Positions 42,449 through 51,339 of a stretch of 53,682 nt of DNA are shown here, piece by piece (positions within the stretch are counted from its first letter, which is position 1; the number at the start of each line of letters is the position of its first letter). Made by a program: the position numbers and the translations under genes. The stretch is from Persephonella marina EX-H1 (GTDB lineage: Bacteria > Aquificota > Aquificia > Aquificales > Hydrogenothermaceae), in assembly GCF_000021565.1 (NCBI RefSeq), contig NC_012439.1, positions 1-53,682 of the forward strand. Direction: 5' to 3'. The notes beneath the pieces were generated by a model that was given only the letters and a program-made list of their open reading frames with translations, did not search any database and was not told where the DNA came from.

Positions 42449-42715
42449 TTACAAAAATAAAAACCAAAATTTAAGTGCCAATATTTTCAATTTGCTATCT
42501 TCCTTACTATTAACCACTTCTAAAACTTCATTTTCTTTTAACACTACATAATCATCATCATATAAAGCCTTCTCGGAAAAAAGCCTATCCTGACTATAAT
42601 CATCAAAAATTACTTCATAAACATAAAAAACTTTTCCAGATTTTAAGTCTCTCTTTTTCCCAACAAGATTAGCAACTAATATTTTCTTTAACTTTTTTCC
42701 GCCTCTAAACATCAT
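42449..42715 (-). CDS. Unknown small basic protein, 88 aa
   Basis: A Lys-rich start is followed by strands (VFYVYEVIFDD, DDYVVLKENEVLEVV) and a hydrophobic C-terminal tail (LALKFWFLFL) that may insert in a membrane. The ATG overlaps the topoisomerase stop (TGATG), so it is translated after topB. Not recognised. Confidence 0.6.
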   Translation of the reverse strand: MMFRGGKKLKKILVANLVGKKRDLKSGKVFYVYEVIFDDYSQDRLFSEKALYDDDYVVLKENEVLEVVNSKEDSKLKILALKFWFLFL

Positions 42716-45219
42716 CAGCCATTTTCAAATGAAACTATTTTAACTTTTCCATCTACAAGTGCCACATTAGCATCAAACTTTCTACCTGATTTAGATTTCA
42801 AGTTTGAAATTGGAATTGTTCTTCCATTTAAAAGACCAACAGCCTCCCTTTTAGAAAGTTTCTTGCCAAAGAATTCCTTCCATACAACCTGATTGCAGGA
42901 CTTACAAACATACCTGTTTGAATACTCAAAAATTTCCCCTCCACAACTACATTTTCCAATAGGCTCGTTTTCAGGAAATTCCATTTTTGGTTTTCCATTC
43001 TCCAGACACAAAATAGCTTCAAAATTTTTTCCCGCTTTTGATTTAAAGCCTTTAACCTTTACCTTTTCACCTTTAAAAAGTTTCAGTGCTATATTTTTTG
43101 ATATTTTCTTTCCTGATATTTCTTTCCAAACTACTGCCTTACAGGATTTACAGTAATAAGACTTATCAGCCTCTACTATTACTCCACCACACTTGCATTT
43201 AGCCAATGTATCTATCTGACTTTCATCAAATACAAGCTCTATCTTGCCTTCATCAGTAAGCTTTAAACCAGCTCCAAATTTTTTTCCAGATTTACCTTTT
43301 AAGCCTTCTACATAAACAGTAGTTCCTTGATATAAAAGCAAAGCTTCTTTTTCTTTGAGTTTTTTACTAAATACCTCTTTCCAGACTTTTAGATTACAGC
43401 TTCCACACTGATAATACTTGCCGTATTCAAAAACATCTCCCCCACATCTACACCTGCCGACCGGTTTTTGCTCCATCTGGATAGAAATACCCTTTACAGC
43501 TTCCACTTCTTTTTTTGTAAACTCTTTTATCTGGTTTAGAAAGTCCTCATATCCTTTCTTACCGAGTTTTTGAGTGTAAATCTGCTCCAGCTGTTGCTCC
43601 CATTTTGATGTCATCTTTGGAGATGCAAATTCTTTATCCTTGATTTTTTCTATGAGTGCAAAGCCCTTTTCTGTTGCAATTAAAGACTTGCCTTTGTTTT
43701 TGATATAGAACCTGTCCTTAAGTGTCTGTATTATCCCTGCCCTTGTTGCCCCTGTTCCAAGCTCCAGCTGTTTCATTTTGTTTAAAAGAGTGCTTTCGGT
43801 ATAGTGAGCTGGTGGTTTTGTTTTATCTTCAATTACCCTTTGAGAGATTTTATGAACCATATCCCCTTTCTCCAGCTGTGGAAGTGGAGCTTCTATTTTG
43901 TCATCTTCATCTTCCCTGTCTATAGCTTTCCAACCAAGTGATAATTCCACTTTTCCTGAAGCTGTAAACTGATAACCATCTATATCCAATATTGCCTTTG
44001 TCGTTTCATATTCGTAAGGTGGCATAAAGACTGCTAAAAACCTATTCTTAATTAATTCATAAATCTTTAAATGGTCTTGATTTAAGCCTTCTTTCTTTGC
44101 TTTTTCTTCTGTTAAAAGGTTCATAGGAATAATCGCATAATGGTCTGTAAGTTTGGAACTGTCAAATACTCTTTTGCCTACTTTATCAACATTTTCAATA
44201 AGCTGTTCTTCACCAAGTTTTTTCAAAATATTTTTTACCAGGTCTTTTGTTGATGGATTTTCATCTAAGTGTTGAGCCTCAGTTCTCGGATAAGATATAT
44301 ACTTTGCTTCATACAGGTCTTGTGCAAGCATTAGGGTCTTTTGGGCTGTAAAACCAAACCTTTTATTCGCTGTCATCTGGAGAGTGGTAATAGAAAACAG
44401 TGGTGGTGCATATTTCTTGTGTTGCTTCTTTTCAATTTCTTTTACGACTGCTTTATCCTTGTCCTTTAAAGCCTTGAATATTTCCCAGATTTTGTTTTTA
44501 TCTTCAAAGATAGTATCTTTCTCATTTAAGAGTTTAGCTTTGAATTTTTGACTATCTTTTTCAAATACAGCTTCCAACTGCCAGTAAGGTTTGGGTTTGA
44601 AATTTTTGATTTCTAAATCCCTTTCAACTATCAGTTTCAAAACAGGAGTTTGAACTCTACCTATGGACCATACAGAACCATCACCTACTATTACAGTTAA
44701 GGCTCTTGTTAGGTTTATACCAACGAGCCAATCGCTTTGTTGTCTTGCAAGCCCTGAATAAAACAGACTATCCCAGTTCTTAGCAGGCTTTCTTGCTTTT
44801 AATTCTCTTAATATCACATTTTTTGTGAGTGCTTCCGATGTCCAGAACCTATATGTCTTATCCCATCCATTCCAGCCTGAATAAAGTAAAATAAGCCTTG
44901 CGATTAATTCCCCTTCACGACCAGCGTCCGTATTTACAAAAATTTCATCTGCCTTTTTTACTAAAGACTTTACTATGTTGAATTGCTTATTTTTCCCTTT
45001 TGAAACTTTATATTCAAACTTTTCTGGAAGTATAGGAAGTGTTTCCAGTTTCCATTCTTTTGGTGCGATGGTATCATCTATTTCAAGTAGATGACCAACC
45101 GCCCAGGTGATTGTATATTCCCCAGCTTCTATGTATCCATCTTTTTTTTGAAATTTCGGCGATATAGCTTTGGCTGTATCAATTGCAACACTCGGCTTTT
45201 CAGCGATTATAAGTTTCAC
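42715..45219 (-). CDS. topB: DNA topoisomerase III-like enzyme (type IA) with three zinc modules
   Basis: The toprim start MKLIIAEKPSVA and TDAGREGELIARLI are clear. The active-site tyrosine is in YISYPRTEA near residue 305. After the core, three similar units of about 80 residues begin near 589, 674 and 755. Each has a C-x-C...C-x-x-C zinc ribbon, then VWKEVFSKKL-like and KGKSGKKFGA-like stretches. Plasmid topB genes separate linked daughters and assist transfer (compare TraE of RP4). The start is GTG with GGGGG upstream. At 834 aa it is longer than chromosomal TopB because of the repeats. Confidence 0.95.
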   Translation of the reverse strand: MKLIIAEKPSVAIDTAKAISPKFQKKDGYIEAGEYTITWAVGHLLEIDDTIAPKEWKLETLPILPEKFEYKVSKGKNKQFNIVKSLVKKADEIFVNTDAGREGELIARLILLYSGWNGWDKTYRFWTSEALTKNVILRELKARKPAKNWDSLFYSGLARQQSDWLVGINLTRALTVIVGDGSVWSIGRVQTPVLKLIVERDLEIKNFKPKPYWQLEAVFEKDSQKFKAKLLNEKDTIFEDKNKIWEIFKALKDKDKAVVKEIEKKQHKKYAPPLFSITTLQMTANKRFGFTAQKTLMLAQDLYEAKYISYPRTEAQHLDENPSTKDLVKNILKKLGEEQLIENVDKVGKRVFDSSKLTDHYAIIPMNLLTEEKAKKEGLNQDHLKIYELIKNRFLAVFMPPYEYETTKAILDIDGYQFTASGKVELSLGWKAIDREDEDDKIEAPLPQLEKGDMVHKISQRVIEDKTKPPAHYTESTLLNKMKQLELGTGATRAGIIQTLKDRFYIKNKGKSLIATEKGFALIEKIKDKEFASPKMTSKWEQQLEQIYTQKLGKKGYEDFLNQIKEFTKKEVEAVKGISIQMEQKPVGRCRCGGDVFEYGKYYQCGSCNLKVWKEVFSKKLKEKEALLLYQGTTVYVEGLKGKSGKKFGAGLKLTDEGKIELVFDESQIDTLAKCKCGGVIVEADKSYYCKSCKAVVWKEISGKKISKNIALKLFKGEKVKVKGFKSKAGKNFEAILCLENGKPKMEFPENEPIGKCSCGGEIFEYSNRYVCKSCNQVVWKEFFGKKLSKREAVGLLNGRTIPISNLKSKSGRKFDANVALVDGKVKIVSFENG

Positions 45220-45295
45220 AATATCCCCCGAAAAAAAGTTTTTTATATTTTTAAAACCAATTGCGATTTTTTTCTACCTGAAAAAACCTAAACTA

Positions 45296-45311
45296 TTGCA
45301 ATTAATTGCAA
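45296..45311. promoter_or_regulatory. Palindromic operator-like site 6
   Basis: A perfect TTGCAATTAATTGCAA lies just past the rep stop codon (3-4 bases) and 77 bases upstream of topB on the same strand. It may control topB independently of rep. Confidence 0.6.
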
Positions 45312-45314
45312 GTT

Positions 45315-46865
45315 TTAATTACTGTTTTTTTTTACCTCGTCAAAATCTACGATTTCAACAACCACATCTGACACATCAAATCTATCTCTTAAAAACTGCC
45401 TTATATCTTCTAAAAAGTTAGTATCAAGCCAATCCTTGTAAACTTCATCTGGAGCTGGGATATAGACAACACTTTCAAGTTCATCATATATTGCATTCGC
45501 AAGAGGTTCTCTTAACAGTTTTGCTATTTCTTTGCTGACTTTTCCTTTAACTTTTTCATTCCAGTATGCTTTCATAAACTCAATGGCTGGCTTTCCTTCA
45601 ATAAACATATCTTCAAGTTTTTTCTTGAAAAGTTCTTCATCTATCTTCTTTGCAGTTAGGGTCAGTTCCTTGAATTTAGCAGTTTTCATATTGATATTCA
45701 GCTGGTCAACTAAAAATCCCATCGGGTTCTTAAGCTTTTTGTTTGTAAGGGCTTTCTTGATAATTGATACGACCATATCATCATCGTATATATCCTTGTC
45801 TGCATTAATAAGCAAAAACAGGATTTCATTTTCGGTAAGTGTATTTATTACAGCTCCCTTTTTCATATTACCTAAAGACTTTGCAGTCTGGAGTTCTTTG
45901 ATATACCTGATTATTTCCTCAACCTTGTCTTTATAATGCTTTCTTAACTGTCCTATGTTTGCCCATGTTATTTCCATTGCAACCGGTAATTCTTTTGATT
46001 GTTGCAGAACTTCATTTTTATCTGCCTCTACCTTTTCCTTAATTTCCTCTATTTTTTCAAAATCAAAGTTTATCTTTGGCTTGAAATAGAATGTAATAAA
46101 TCCTATCCTTCTGCCTTTTCTGTGGTATTCCACATCAGTTATTTCTATATCTGTGTATTTGTTTACTTCCTCTACTGCTTTTTCTATTACCCTTCTCCTA
46201 AGGTCAAGAAAATCCTTATAATCATCACTCAATAATTTTTTCTTTTTTGTTTTCTTATCTATGACAAACACTCTTGTTCCTATCTTCTCCCGGAACTCAT
46301 CTATATCAAATGTTCTTTCCCCTATTTTTTCATACTGCTTTAAAAGCTCATATAGTCTAATTGAGTATTTTGACCGCATCGGCATTATATTTTTCAGGTG
46401 ATAAGCAATGAATTTATTTCGCAACTCAAACAGAAAGCTTGATATTGAATAAGTAAACTTATAAACTACCTTCCATCCATTTGTGGTTTTTTTAAAGTCC
46501 ACATCCTCAAATATCCAGATAGTCCTATATCTCGTTAGCCTGCCTTCATCATCAAACTCTGTTATTGTTATAGCACTATTATCCCTCAAGTATTCTGCCA
46601 TATCCATCACATAATCTTCCATAAAATACTTGTCTTTTACCTGTTTGAGATTTATGTAATCTTCCACATTAAAACTATAAGTTCTATTAGCTATTTCCTC
46701 TGGTGATGTAGGTTTTTCATCTTGGGTCGCTATTTGGGCTATCATTAAAAGCATTAACTTGTATTTTTCTGCTGTATCTATCGTGTGAATACCCTCATTT
46801 AGAAGGTTATCTTTTTTCACTATTTCACCTCTAAATTGCTTTATTTCTCTATTATTTTCCCCCAT
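45315..46865 (-). CDS. rep: Plasmid replication initiator, Rep_3 (RepB/RepE-type) family
   Basis: This DNA-binding initiator has two winged-helix domains. The first shows GIHTIDTAEKYKLMLLMIAQI, and the second shows SKYSIRLYELLKQY, FDIDEFREKIGTR and the basic region RKGRRIGFITFYFKP. A helical C-terminal extension of about 200 residues is unusual for the family, which is normally 250-350 aa. I start at the ATG at 46865 with AGAGG upstream. The open frame to 47033 only reads through the iterons, giving a repeated nonsense peptide. The gene lies beside its own iterons, as usual. Confidence 0.88.
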   Translation of the reverse strand: MGENNREIKQFRGEIVKKDNLLNEGIHTIDTAEKYKLMLLMIAQIATQDEKPTSPEEIANRTYSFNVEDYINLKQVKDKYFMEDYVMDMAEYLRDNSAITITEFDDEGRLTRYRTIWIFEDVDFKKTTNGWKVVYKFTYSISSFLFELRNKFIAYHLKNIMPMRSKYSIRLYELLKQYEKIGERTFDIDEFREKIGTRVFVIDKKTKKKKLLSDDYKDFLDLRRRVIEKAVEEVNKYTDIEITDVEYHRKGRRIGFITFYFKPKINFDFEKIEEIKEKVEADKNEVLQQSKELPVAMEITWANIGQLRKHYKDKVEEIIRYIKELQTAKSLGNMKKGAVINTLTENEILFLLINADKDIYDDDMVVSIIKKALTNKKLKNPMGFLVDQLNINMKTAKFKELTLTAKKIDEELFKKKLEDMFIEGKPAIEFMKAYWNEKVKGKVSKEIAKLLREPLANAIYDELESVVYIPAPDEVYKDWLDTNFLEDIRQFLRDRFDVSDVVVEIVDFDEVKKNSN

Positions 46866-46926
46866 CTTTATAACCTCTAAAATAAGTTTGACCATAAGTT
46901 TAAAGCAGGATATTAAAATTGTCAAT

Positions 46927-47024
46927 ATGTCCTGTTTATTAGAGTAAATGTCCTGTTTATTAGAGTAAATGTCCTGTTTATTAGAGTAAATGTCCTGTTT
47001 ATTAGAGTAAATGTCCTGTTTATT
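46927..47024. repeat. Origin iterons: 4 full and 1 partial 21-bp tandem repeats
   Basis: A 21-bp unit with core TGTCCTGTTTATTAGAGTA is repeated head-to-tail without spacers at 46927, 46948, 46969 and 46990. A 14-base partial copy starts at 47011. The repeats lie 61 bases upstream of the rep start. The unit is about two helix turns, so Rep molecules would bind the same face. This is the likely vegetative origin and the copy-number control site. Confidence 0.92.
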
Positions 47025-47364
47025 TTTTTGCAAGCCTTGATTTACAAGGCTTTCCGACCGCCGAAAAAGTATTTAAAAAGTAATTAAAAAGGATTTAAAA
47101 AGATATATGATGATGATGATATATATAAAAAACATAAAAAAATGCGAATAAATATAAAAAGATATTTAAGCGAATATATTTTGAACTTAATTTTGAATTT
47201 TTTGAATTTAAAGAACTTTAAAGAACTTTCCTGACTTTAAAAACTAAAAATTACTACCTACTTATTCCCGAAAAAATTAAGAAATACCCGCCCGATTGGT
47301 CAAATTTGACATAACGGATTAAAAAGAAAAAAAAGGGAGACGAATAGGAAAGAAAAAAGAGGTG
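47025..47364. other. AT-rich region next to the iterons (likely unwinding element)
   Basis: There is no gene here. The stretch has simple AT-rich tracts such as TGATGATGATGATATATATA (near 47108) and repeated GAATTT or TTTAAAGAACTTT blocks. It is the natural duplex-unwinding part of an iteron origin. I found no convincing DnaA box. Confidence 0.5.
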
Positions 47365-47637
47365 TTAGTTTTGAGTTTTGAACGGTTCTTGGGATGGATA
47401 GTGGGAAGCTGGATAGGTTTGTTGATTTTCCTGCTTGTTAAGTTCCTTATTGATGGGTTCATCTGGAAATATAATTAAAACCATTGCCATTAAAACAAAA
47501 ATCATAGTTGCGGCTAAAAACATTCCTAATGCTTCTGCAACTCCATTAAGAAACTCTTTGCTTGTTATAACTTTAAAAAACTGTCTGATGTAATACTCCC
47601 TATGGCTCATAACCATTTTAGGATACCTGTTTTTCAT
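47365..47637 (-). CDS. Small membrane protein, 90 aa
   Basis: A basic N-terminal part (REYYIRQFFKV) is followed by one or two close membrane segments (about 38-58) and a polar Gln/Pro-rich tail. GGGAGG precedes the ATG. It is divergent from the 47718 gene, and TTGCAT/TAATAC boxes for it overlap the operator at 47663. Function unknown. Confidence 0.7.
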   Translation of the reverse strand: MKNRYPKMVMSHREYYIRQFFKVITSKEFLNGVAEALGMFLAATMIFVLMAMVLIIFPDEPINKELNKQENQQTYPASHYPSQEPFKTQN

Positions 47638-47652
47638 TTTATCCTCCCTGTC

Positions 47653-47680
47653 TTGACATTGTATTACTATGTAATATATT
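47653..47680 (+). promoter_or_regulatory. Promoter with ATTAC-GTAAT operator
   Basis: TTGACA (47653-47658) and TATATT (47675-47680) are 16 bases apart, with ATTACTATGTAAT (47663-47675) in the spacer. The block is almost identical to the promoter at 11231-11258. It drives the 47718 run and overlaps a possible reverse promoter. A weak copy of the other palindrome (GCAATAAATTGC, 47692-47703) follows. Confidence 0.65.
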
Positions 47681-47717
47681 GTAATGCAAAAGCAATAAAT
47701 TGCAATAGGGGAGATGA

Positions 47718-48167
47718 ATGAAAGAAGTAGATGAGCTAAAGCAGATAATAGAAAAAAGAAACAGGGATGTTGTTGTGATAGGAAGGCTACTTAAGAAAAT
47801 CAAACAGGAAAAATCGTATAAAGAAAAATCGTTTTCAGAATTCCTGAGAAACATAGGCATAAGCACAAGGACGGCAAATTACTATATCAGAATATCGGAA
47901 CTTGAAAATGCAGATAAGCTGGTTGAGGAAATTGGATATACAAAGCTGATAGTTTTAATGGAAGCAAAAAAGCTCAACAAGGAAACTCTTGAGATGGCAA
48001 AGGAGATGAGTGTTTCACAGCTGAAAAGGAAATTGTTTGAAACTGAACAGAAGAAAGATATTTCAAAGGTAGAGAAAGACATTGAAAGACTACTTAAGAA
48101 GTATCCAGTGGACGATTTTAAGAAGGCTCTTGTAAATGTAATAAAGAAACTTAAAGAGGAGGAATGA
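47718..48167 (+). CDS. Helix-turn-helix regulator, 149 aa
   Basis: Residues 36-60 (FSEFLRNIGISTRTANYYIRI) look like a helix-turn-helix. The next part contains IGYTKLIVLMEAKKLNKETL and a charged C-terminal helix. The layout is like plasmid and phage DUF3102/ParB-type HTH proteins. As the first gene of a run with an operator-bearing promoter, it is a candidate for the protein that binds the TTGCAATTAATTGCAA sites. GGGGAG precedes the ATG. Confidence 0.75.
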   Translation: MKEVDELKQIIEKRNRDVVVIGRLLKKIKQEKSYKEKSFSEFLRNIGISTRTANYYIRISELENADKLVEEIGYTKLIVLMEAKKLNKETLEMAKEMSVSQLKRKLFETEQKKDISKVEKDIERLLKKYPVDDFKKALVNVIKKLKEEE

Positions 48168-48168
48168 A

Positions 48169-49122
48169 ATGGCAAATCTGGCTATTACAAAAGACCCTTC
48201 ACTGCATAAATGGCTTAAGGAGAATAAAGACAAGCTTTTGATTACAAGTTATGGGGATGCACATCTTTTTCAGGAAACTGTCTTGATAAGGGGAGTTAAA
48301 CCTTTTCCCTTGTTTGAAACTTTAGTTCCTTTGAGTTTTATAAACATCAGAAAAGAAGAAGAAGCTATTTTAAAACAGCTTAAAGAGTGTATTAAAGTAG
48401 AAGATGAACTTGAAAAGATGTTTATAGCGTCTCAAGTAATGAACGGCAGTAGAAGATACGGCACTTCATTTTCAAACTATCTGGATGTAGTTGTGTCTAT
48501 ACTGGACTATTTTTCCGATGAAGGTATAGAAAAAGCTACATTTAGAATTCGTGAAAGATGGGAAGGAATGACGGGAGATTTACTTGATAGATGGTTTGAG
48601 GTGCTTGATTATCAGGGTTCTGAAATTGGAGTTAGCACTCCTTACTCATTTGCTTTTGTCAGGCTGTCTGATGTTCCTCTGGAGCTGCAAAAAATGCTAA
48701 GGGAATACAATCTGTATTCTGATACAAAGTTTATAGGCATTTATGAAGATTATGGAGAACCTCAATATACCCTTGTTGCTGTTATCCAGAACAACCCTCT
48801 TGACCTTGATAATATTCCACAACTGTGGAATGACAACTTTGAAGCTGTAGGCAGAGAAGAAGAGAGCATACTGGAAAAATTTGATAAATACTTGAGGGAA
48901 TTTAAGTTCCTTGATAAGGACCTTCTCTCTTTAGCATCAGAAATAAGAAGATTGAAATATTTGAATGATTTGAATATCTTATCTATTTTAAGATTGATAA
49001 AGATAAGATTAAAATTACAGAAGGAAAAAGAAAATAAATTTGGGGAACTGGAGAAAGTCCTTGACTTTCAAGTAAGCAAAAACAAGCCCCCCTTCTTTTT
49101 TGATGTAGAAATAATAACATAA
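48169..49122 (+). CDS. Unknown protein, 317 aa
   Basis: This soluble mixed alpha/beta protein has a beta-rich start (LLITSYGDAHLFQETVLIRG), a middle with RERWEGMTGDLLDRWFEVLD and a helical Lys/Leu tail. It begins one base after the HTH gene, with GAGGAG in that gene's end. I recognise no family. Confidence 0.78.
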   Translation: MANLAITKDPSLHKWLKENKDKLLITSYGDAHLFQETVLIRGVKPFPLFETLVPLSFINIRKEEEAILKQLKECIKVEDELEKMFIASQVMNGSRRYGTSFSNYLDVVVSILDYFSDEGIEKATFRIRERWEGMTGDLLDRWFEVLDYQGSEIGVSTPYSFAFVRLSDVPLELQKMLREYNLYSDTKFIGIYEDYGEPQYTLVAVIQNNPLDLDNIPQLWNDNFEAVGREEESILEKFDKYLREFKFLDKDLLSLASEIRRLKYLNDLNILSILRLIKIRLKLQKEKENKFGELEKVLDFQVSKNKPPFFFDVEIIT

Positions 49123-49140
49123 AGAAGGAGGATTAGGAGA

Positions 49141-49797
49141 ATGGTATGTGGTAGATGTGGAAGACCTTTATCTAACCCTAAATCAATAATAGCAGGTATT
49201 GGTCCACAATGCAAGAAGCACATAGAGTTTGAGCTTCAAATTAAGAAAATCAAAATGCGATGTATGCATAGTTTCTACTGCCTTCCACAGGTGGAACACA
49301 TTGTAGTCTTATTGCAAAGAGCCAAGAAGAAGTTTGAAAAATACAATATACCCTGGTCGTCCGAAGCAGAAAAAGCAATCATAGAGGGATTAGGTCTTGA
49401 TAAGCCGAGGATAGAATTGACAAGCGAGGAAAAAAAGAGAATGCTGGAATACATGAGGGATGCAGAAGATAGGGATATAGCAAAAGCTGAATTCTTTAGA
49501 ATTATCGGGAAGTGCCCGCACGGCTTAAACTGCACCGACCCGGATACAGCTCTTGAAGCTACTTATCACTTAATTGGTCTTGTTTTTAAAGCTTCTGATG
49601 AAAACTACAAGGTTGCAGAAAACTTTTTGCTGATAATAGACCCACTACTTTCCATACTGGAACTGTTTGGAACTTCTGAAAGGAACTATTATGAAAGTTT
49701 TTATAAAGTAATGAAGAAAAAAGCAGAAATCCTTAAAAGAAAACACAGGAAGAAAAAAATAGCAGAAGAACTTGAAGATATATTAAATCTCTTATAA
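49141..49797 (+). CDS. Zinc-finger protein (DUF6011-like N-terminus), 218 aa
   Basis: The start CGRCGRPLSNPKSIIAGIGPQC is the small zinc-binding module found at the ends of many phage and plasmid proteins (DUF6011-like). The other 190 residues are helical. They include a second Cys group (KCPHGLNCTDPD), LALLSIL-type hydrophobic helices and a basic tail (KRKHRKKK). GGAGGA precedes the ATG. It may bind nucleic acid. Function unknown. Confidence 0.78.
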   Translation: MVCGRCGRPLSNPKSIIAGIGPQCKKHIEFELQIKKIKMRCMHSFYCLPQVEHIVVLLQRAKKKFEKYNIPWSSEAEKAIIEGLGLDKPRIELTSEEKKRMLEYMRDAEDRDIAKAEFFRIIGKCPHGLNCTDPDTALEATYHLIGLVFKASDENYKVAENFLLIIDPLLSILELFGTSERNYYESFYKVMKKKAEILKRKHRKKKIAEELEDILNLL

Positions 49798-49809
49798 AAG
49801 GAGGTAGCC

Positions 49810-50340
49810 ATGAAGAAAAAAATTAAATTTTTCTTTCTTTCATTAAACCTGTTCTTAATGATTACAATGCTCTGGACAGCCTTTGATAAAGCAAACCCTC
49901 TGTATATTTATTCCTTTGCCTATCCAGTTCAGTATGTTAGGGCTTCACTGGAAGTATCAGACCTAAAACCCCACTGGGACAACAAAGGCGATTGCAGGAT
50001 ACAAAATACGATAGAGGTAATCAAGAACCCTAACCTGTATGTAGTATTTGGGAAAATTCAAGACCCTAAAACAGGGATTGGAGGAGACCACCAATGGGCT
50101 ACTTCTAATCCTAAAGAACCGAATATGTATGAATACATTACAGACAACACGACAGGCTTAACAGAAGAAAAGAAAAAAAGAGCCTATTATATGCCTCAAA
50201 TTGTTTATAAACTTGAAAAGTGCAAGCTGATACCTGTTAAACAATTTAAAGAACTTACAGATGAAGAGGAATTTTTAGTTAAATCTGGAAAGTTTTATGT
50301 GGAAACTTTCTGTAAAAAGTATAGAGAAAAATGGATGTAA
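49810..50340 (+). CDS. Membrane-anchored or exported protein, 176 aa
   Basis: A hydrophobic start (about 6-24) is a signal or anchor. The outer domain has a Cys in GDCRIQNTIEV, then YVVFGKIQDP, and His in GGDHQWATSNP. The Cys...Gly...His-x-Trp order is reminiscent of small Cys/His transglutaminase- or papain-like proteins on mobile elements, but the evidence is thin. AAGGAGG precedes the ATG. Confidence 0.7.
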   Translation: MKKKIKFFFLSLNLFLMITMLWTAFDKANPLYIYSFAYPVQYVRASLEVSDLKPHWDNKGDCRIQNTIEVIKNPNLYVVFGKIQDPKTGIGGDHQWATSNPKEPNMYEYITDNTTGLTEEKKKRAYYMPQIVYKLEKCKLIPVKQFKELTDEEEFLVKSGKFYVETFCKKYREKWM

Positions 50341-50343
50341 GCT

Positions 50344-50436
50344 ATGAGAAGGTATTCCACAGTTTTCCCGGTTCATCATGCGGGTTTAATTCCTTTGTTG
50401 AAGGTGAAGAAGAAGAAGCATAAAGAATACAGCTAA
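50344..50436 (+). CDS. Possible micro-gene, 30 aa
   Basis: This frame fills the gap between two genes. It begins MRRYSTVFPVHHAGL and ends in a Lys-rich tail. Only a weak ribosome-site candidate (GGATGTAAG) precedes it, so it may not be translated. Confidence 0.3.
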   Translation: MRRYSTVFPVHHAGLIPLLKVKKKKHKEYS

Positions 50437-50450
50437 TATAAGGAGGTTCT

Positions 50451-50957
50451 ATGGCAAAGAAATTAACAGACCAAGAAAAATTAGAATATGCAAAGGCAGA
50501 TTTGGGCTATTTCCTGAAGCAGGAGAGGATAGCAATATCAATAAAACAGATGGCTATTGCAAAAGCTATTTGTAGAATATCAAACAGAGCTGACCTTTTA
50601 AGAACTACCAAAAGACACAAGGTTCTCTGGCTTTACAAGGAAAAGACCATTAAAAGAAAGTTTGTAAATAGAGCCTTAATACATTCTGTTGCCTATGCAA
50701 AAAAGAGATTTGATGAAGTTATTGATGAAACAAAATCAGCTTCTTCTAATAAAGCCAAAGTTTTGTATCTGGCTCTGCTTCACGACCTTGCACCTATATC
50801 TGCTGTGGAAATAGCTTTCAAGAAGTATGCAAAAAATGCAGGTTTGCAACAGCTTCACTATTCAAAACTAAAGCCATTAAGGGAGTGGAAGGAGATAATT
50901 GATGCTGAGATTGAAATAATTAAAAGAAAACTGGAGGAGAAAGATGACTTACGATGA
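50451..50957 (+). CDS. Unknown basic helical protein, 168 aa
   Basis: This Lys/Ala-rich, all-helical protein lacks a signal peptide; it begins with a charged YAKADLGYFLKQERI helix. TAAGGAGG precedes the ATG. It overlaps the next gene by 14 bases. A nucleic-acid-binding role would suit the charge, but no domain is recognised. Confidence 0.75.
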   Translation: MAKKLTDQEKLEYAKADLGYFLKQERIAISIKQMAIAKAICRISNRADLLRTTKRHKVLWLYKEKTIKRKFVNRALIHSVAYAKKRFDEVIDETKSASSNKAKVLYLALLHDLAPISAVEIAFKKYAKNAGLQQLHYSKLKPLREWKEIIDAEIEIIKRKLEEKDDLR

Positions 50958-51339
50958 GTATTTTAACTTGATTTTAAATTCAGAACCAGAAGATTGGCTT
51001 TTCTTTGATGAAGAAGATGTCCTTACATTTAAAAATGATTTGAACATTTGGATTAAAAGAGTAATTACCGATGAACCATTTGAAGAAGAATGGGCAAAAA
51101 GAAATCCAAATCCAGAAGCATATAAAGTTGATGTTAAATTTTACTATGGCAATTCTTTGGTGGATACTGATTTATATGTTTCTGTTGATGGTTATAGAGC
51201 TATAGTTCCTCTTACTAACTCAAGAGATAGTTATGATGTGAAAAAATCAAGATACATAATTGCCAAAATACTAAACCATGATACAAATGGATATATAGAA
51301 CGCAGATACTTGAATATCTTTAATGTTGTAGATGGTTAA
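50944..51339 (+). CDS. Unknown acidic protein, 131 aa
   Basis: This acidic, aromatic protein begins MTYDEYFNLIL with DWLFFDEEDV. A beta-type middle (VDVKFYYGNSLVDTDLYVSVDGY) follows. It is the last gene of the 47718 run, with GGAGGAG in the preceding gene's end. An acidic-after-basic gene pair is notable but not diagnostic. Confidence 0.75.
   Translation: MTYDEYFNLILNSEPEDWLFFDEEDVLTFKNDLNIWIKRVITDEPFEEEWAKRNPNPEAYKVDVKFYYGNSLVDTDLYVSVDGYRAIVPLTNSRDSYDVKKSRYIIAKILNHDTNGYIERRYLNIFNVVDG

Noticed and set aside
46927-47024. Short CRISPR-like array
   Set aside because: The 21-bp units are contiguous with no spacers and lie beside a rep gene, so they are iterons.
46866-47033. N-terminal extension of the Rep frame as coding sequence
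   Set aside because: It only translates the tandem iterons into a repeated peptide, and a good ribosome site lies at 46865.
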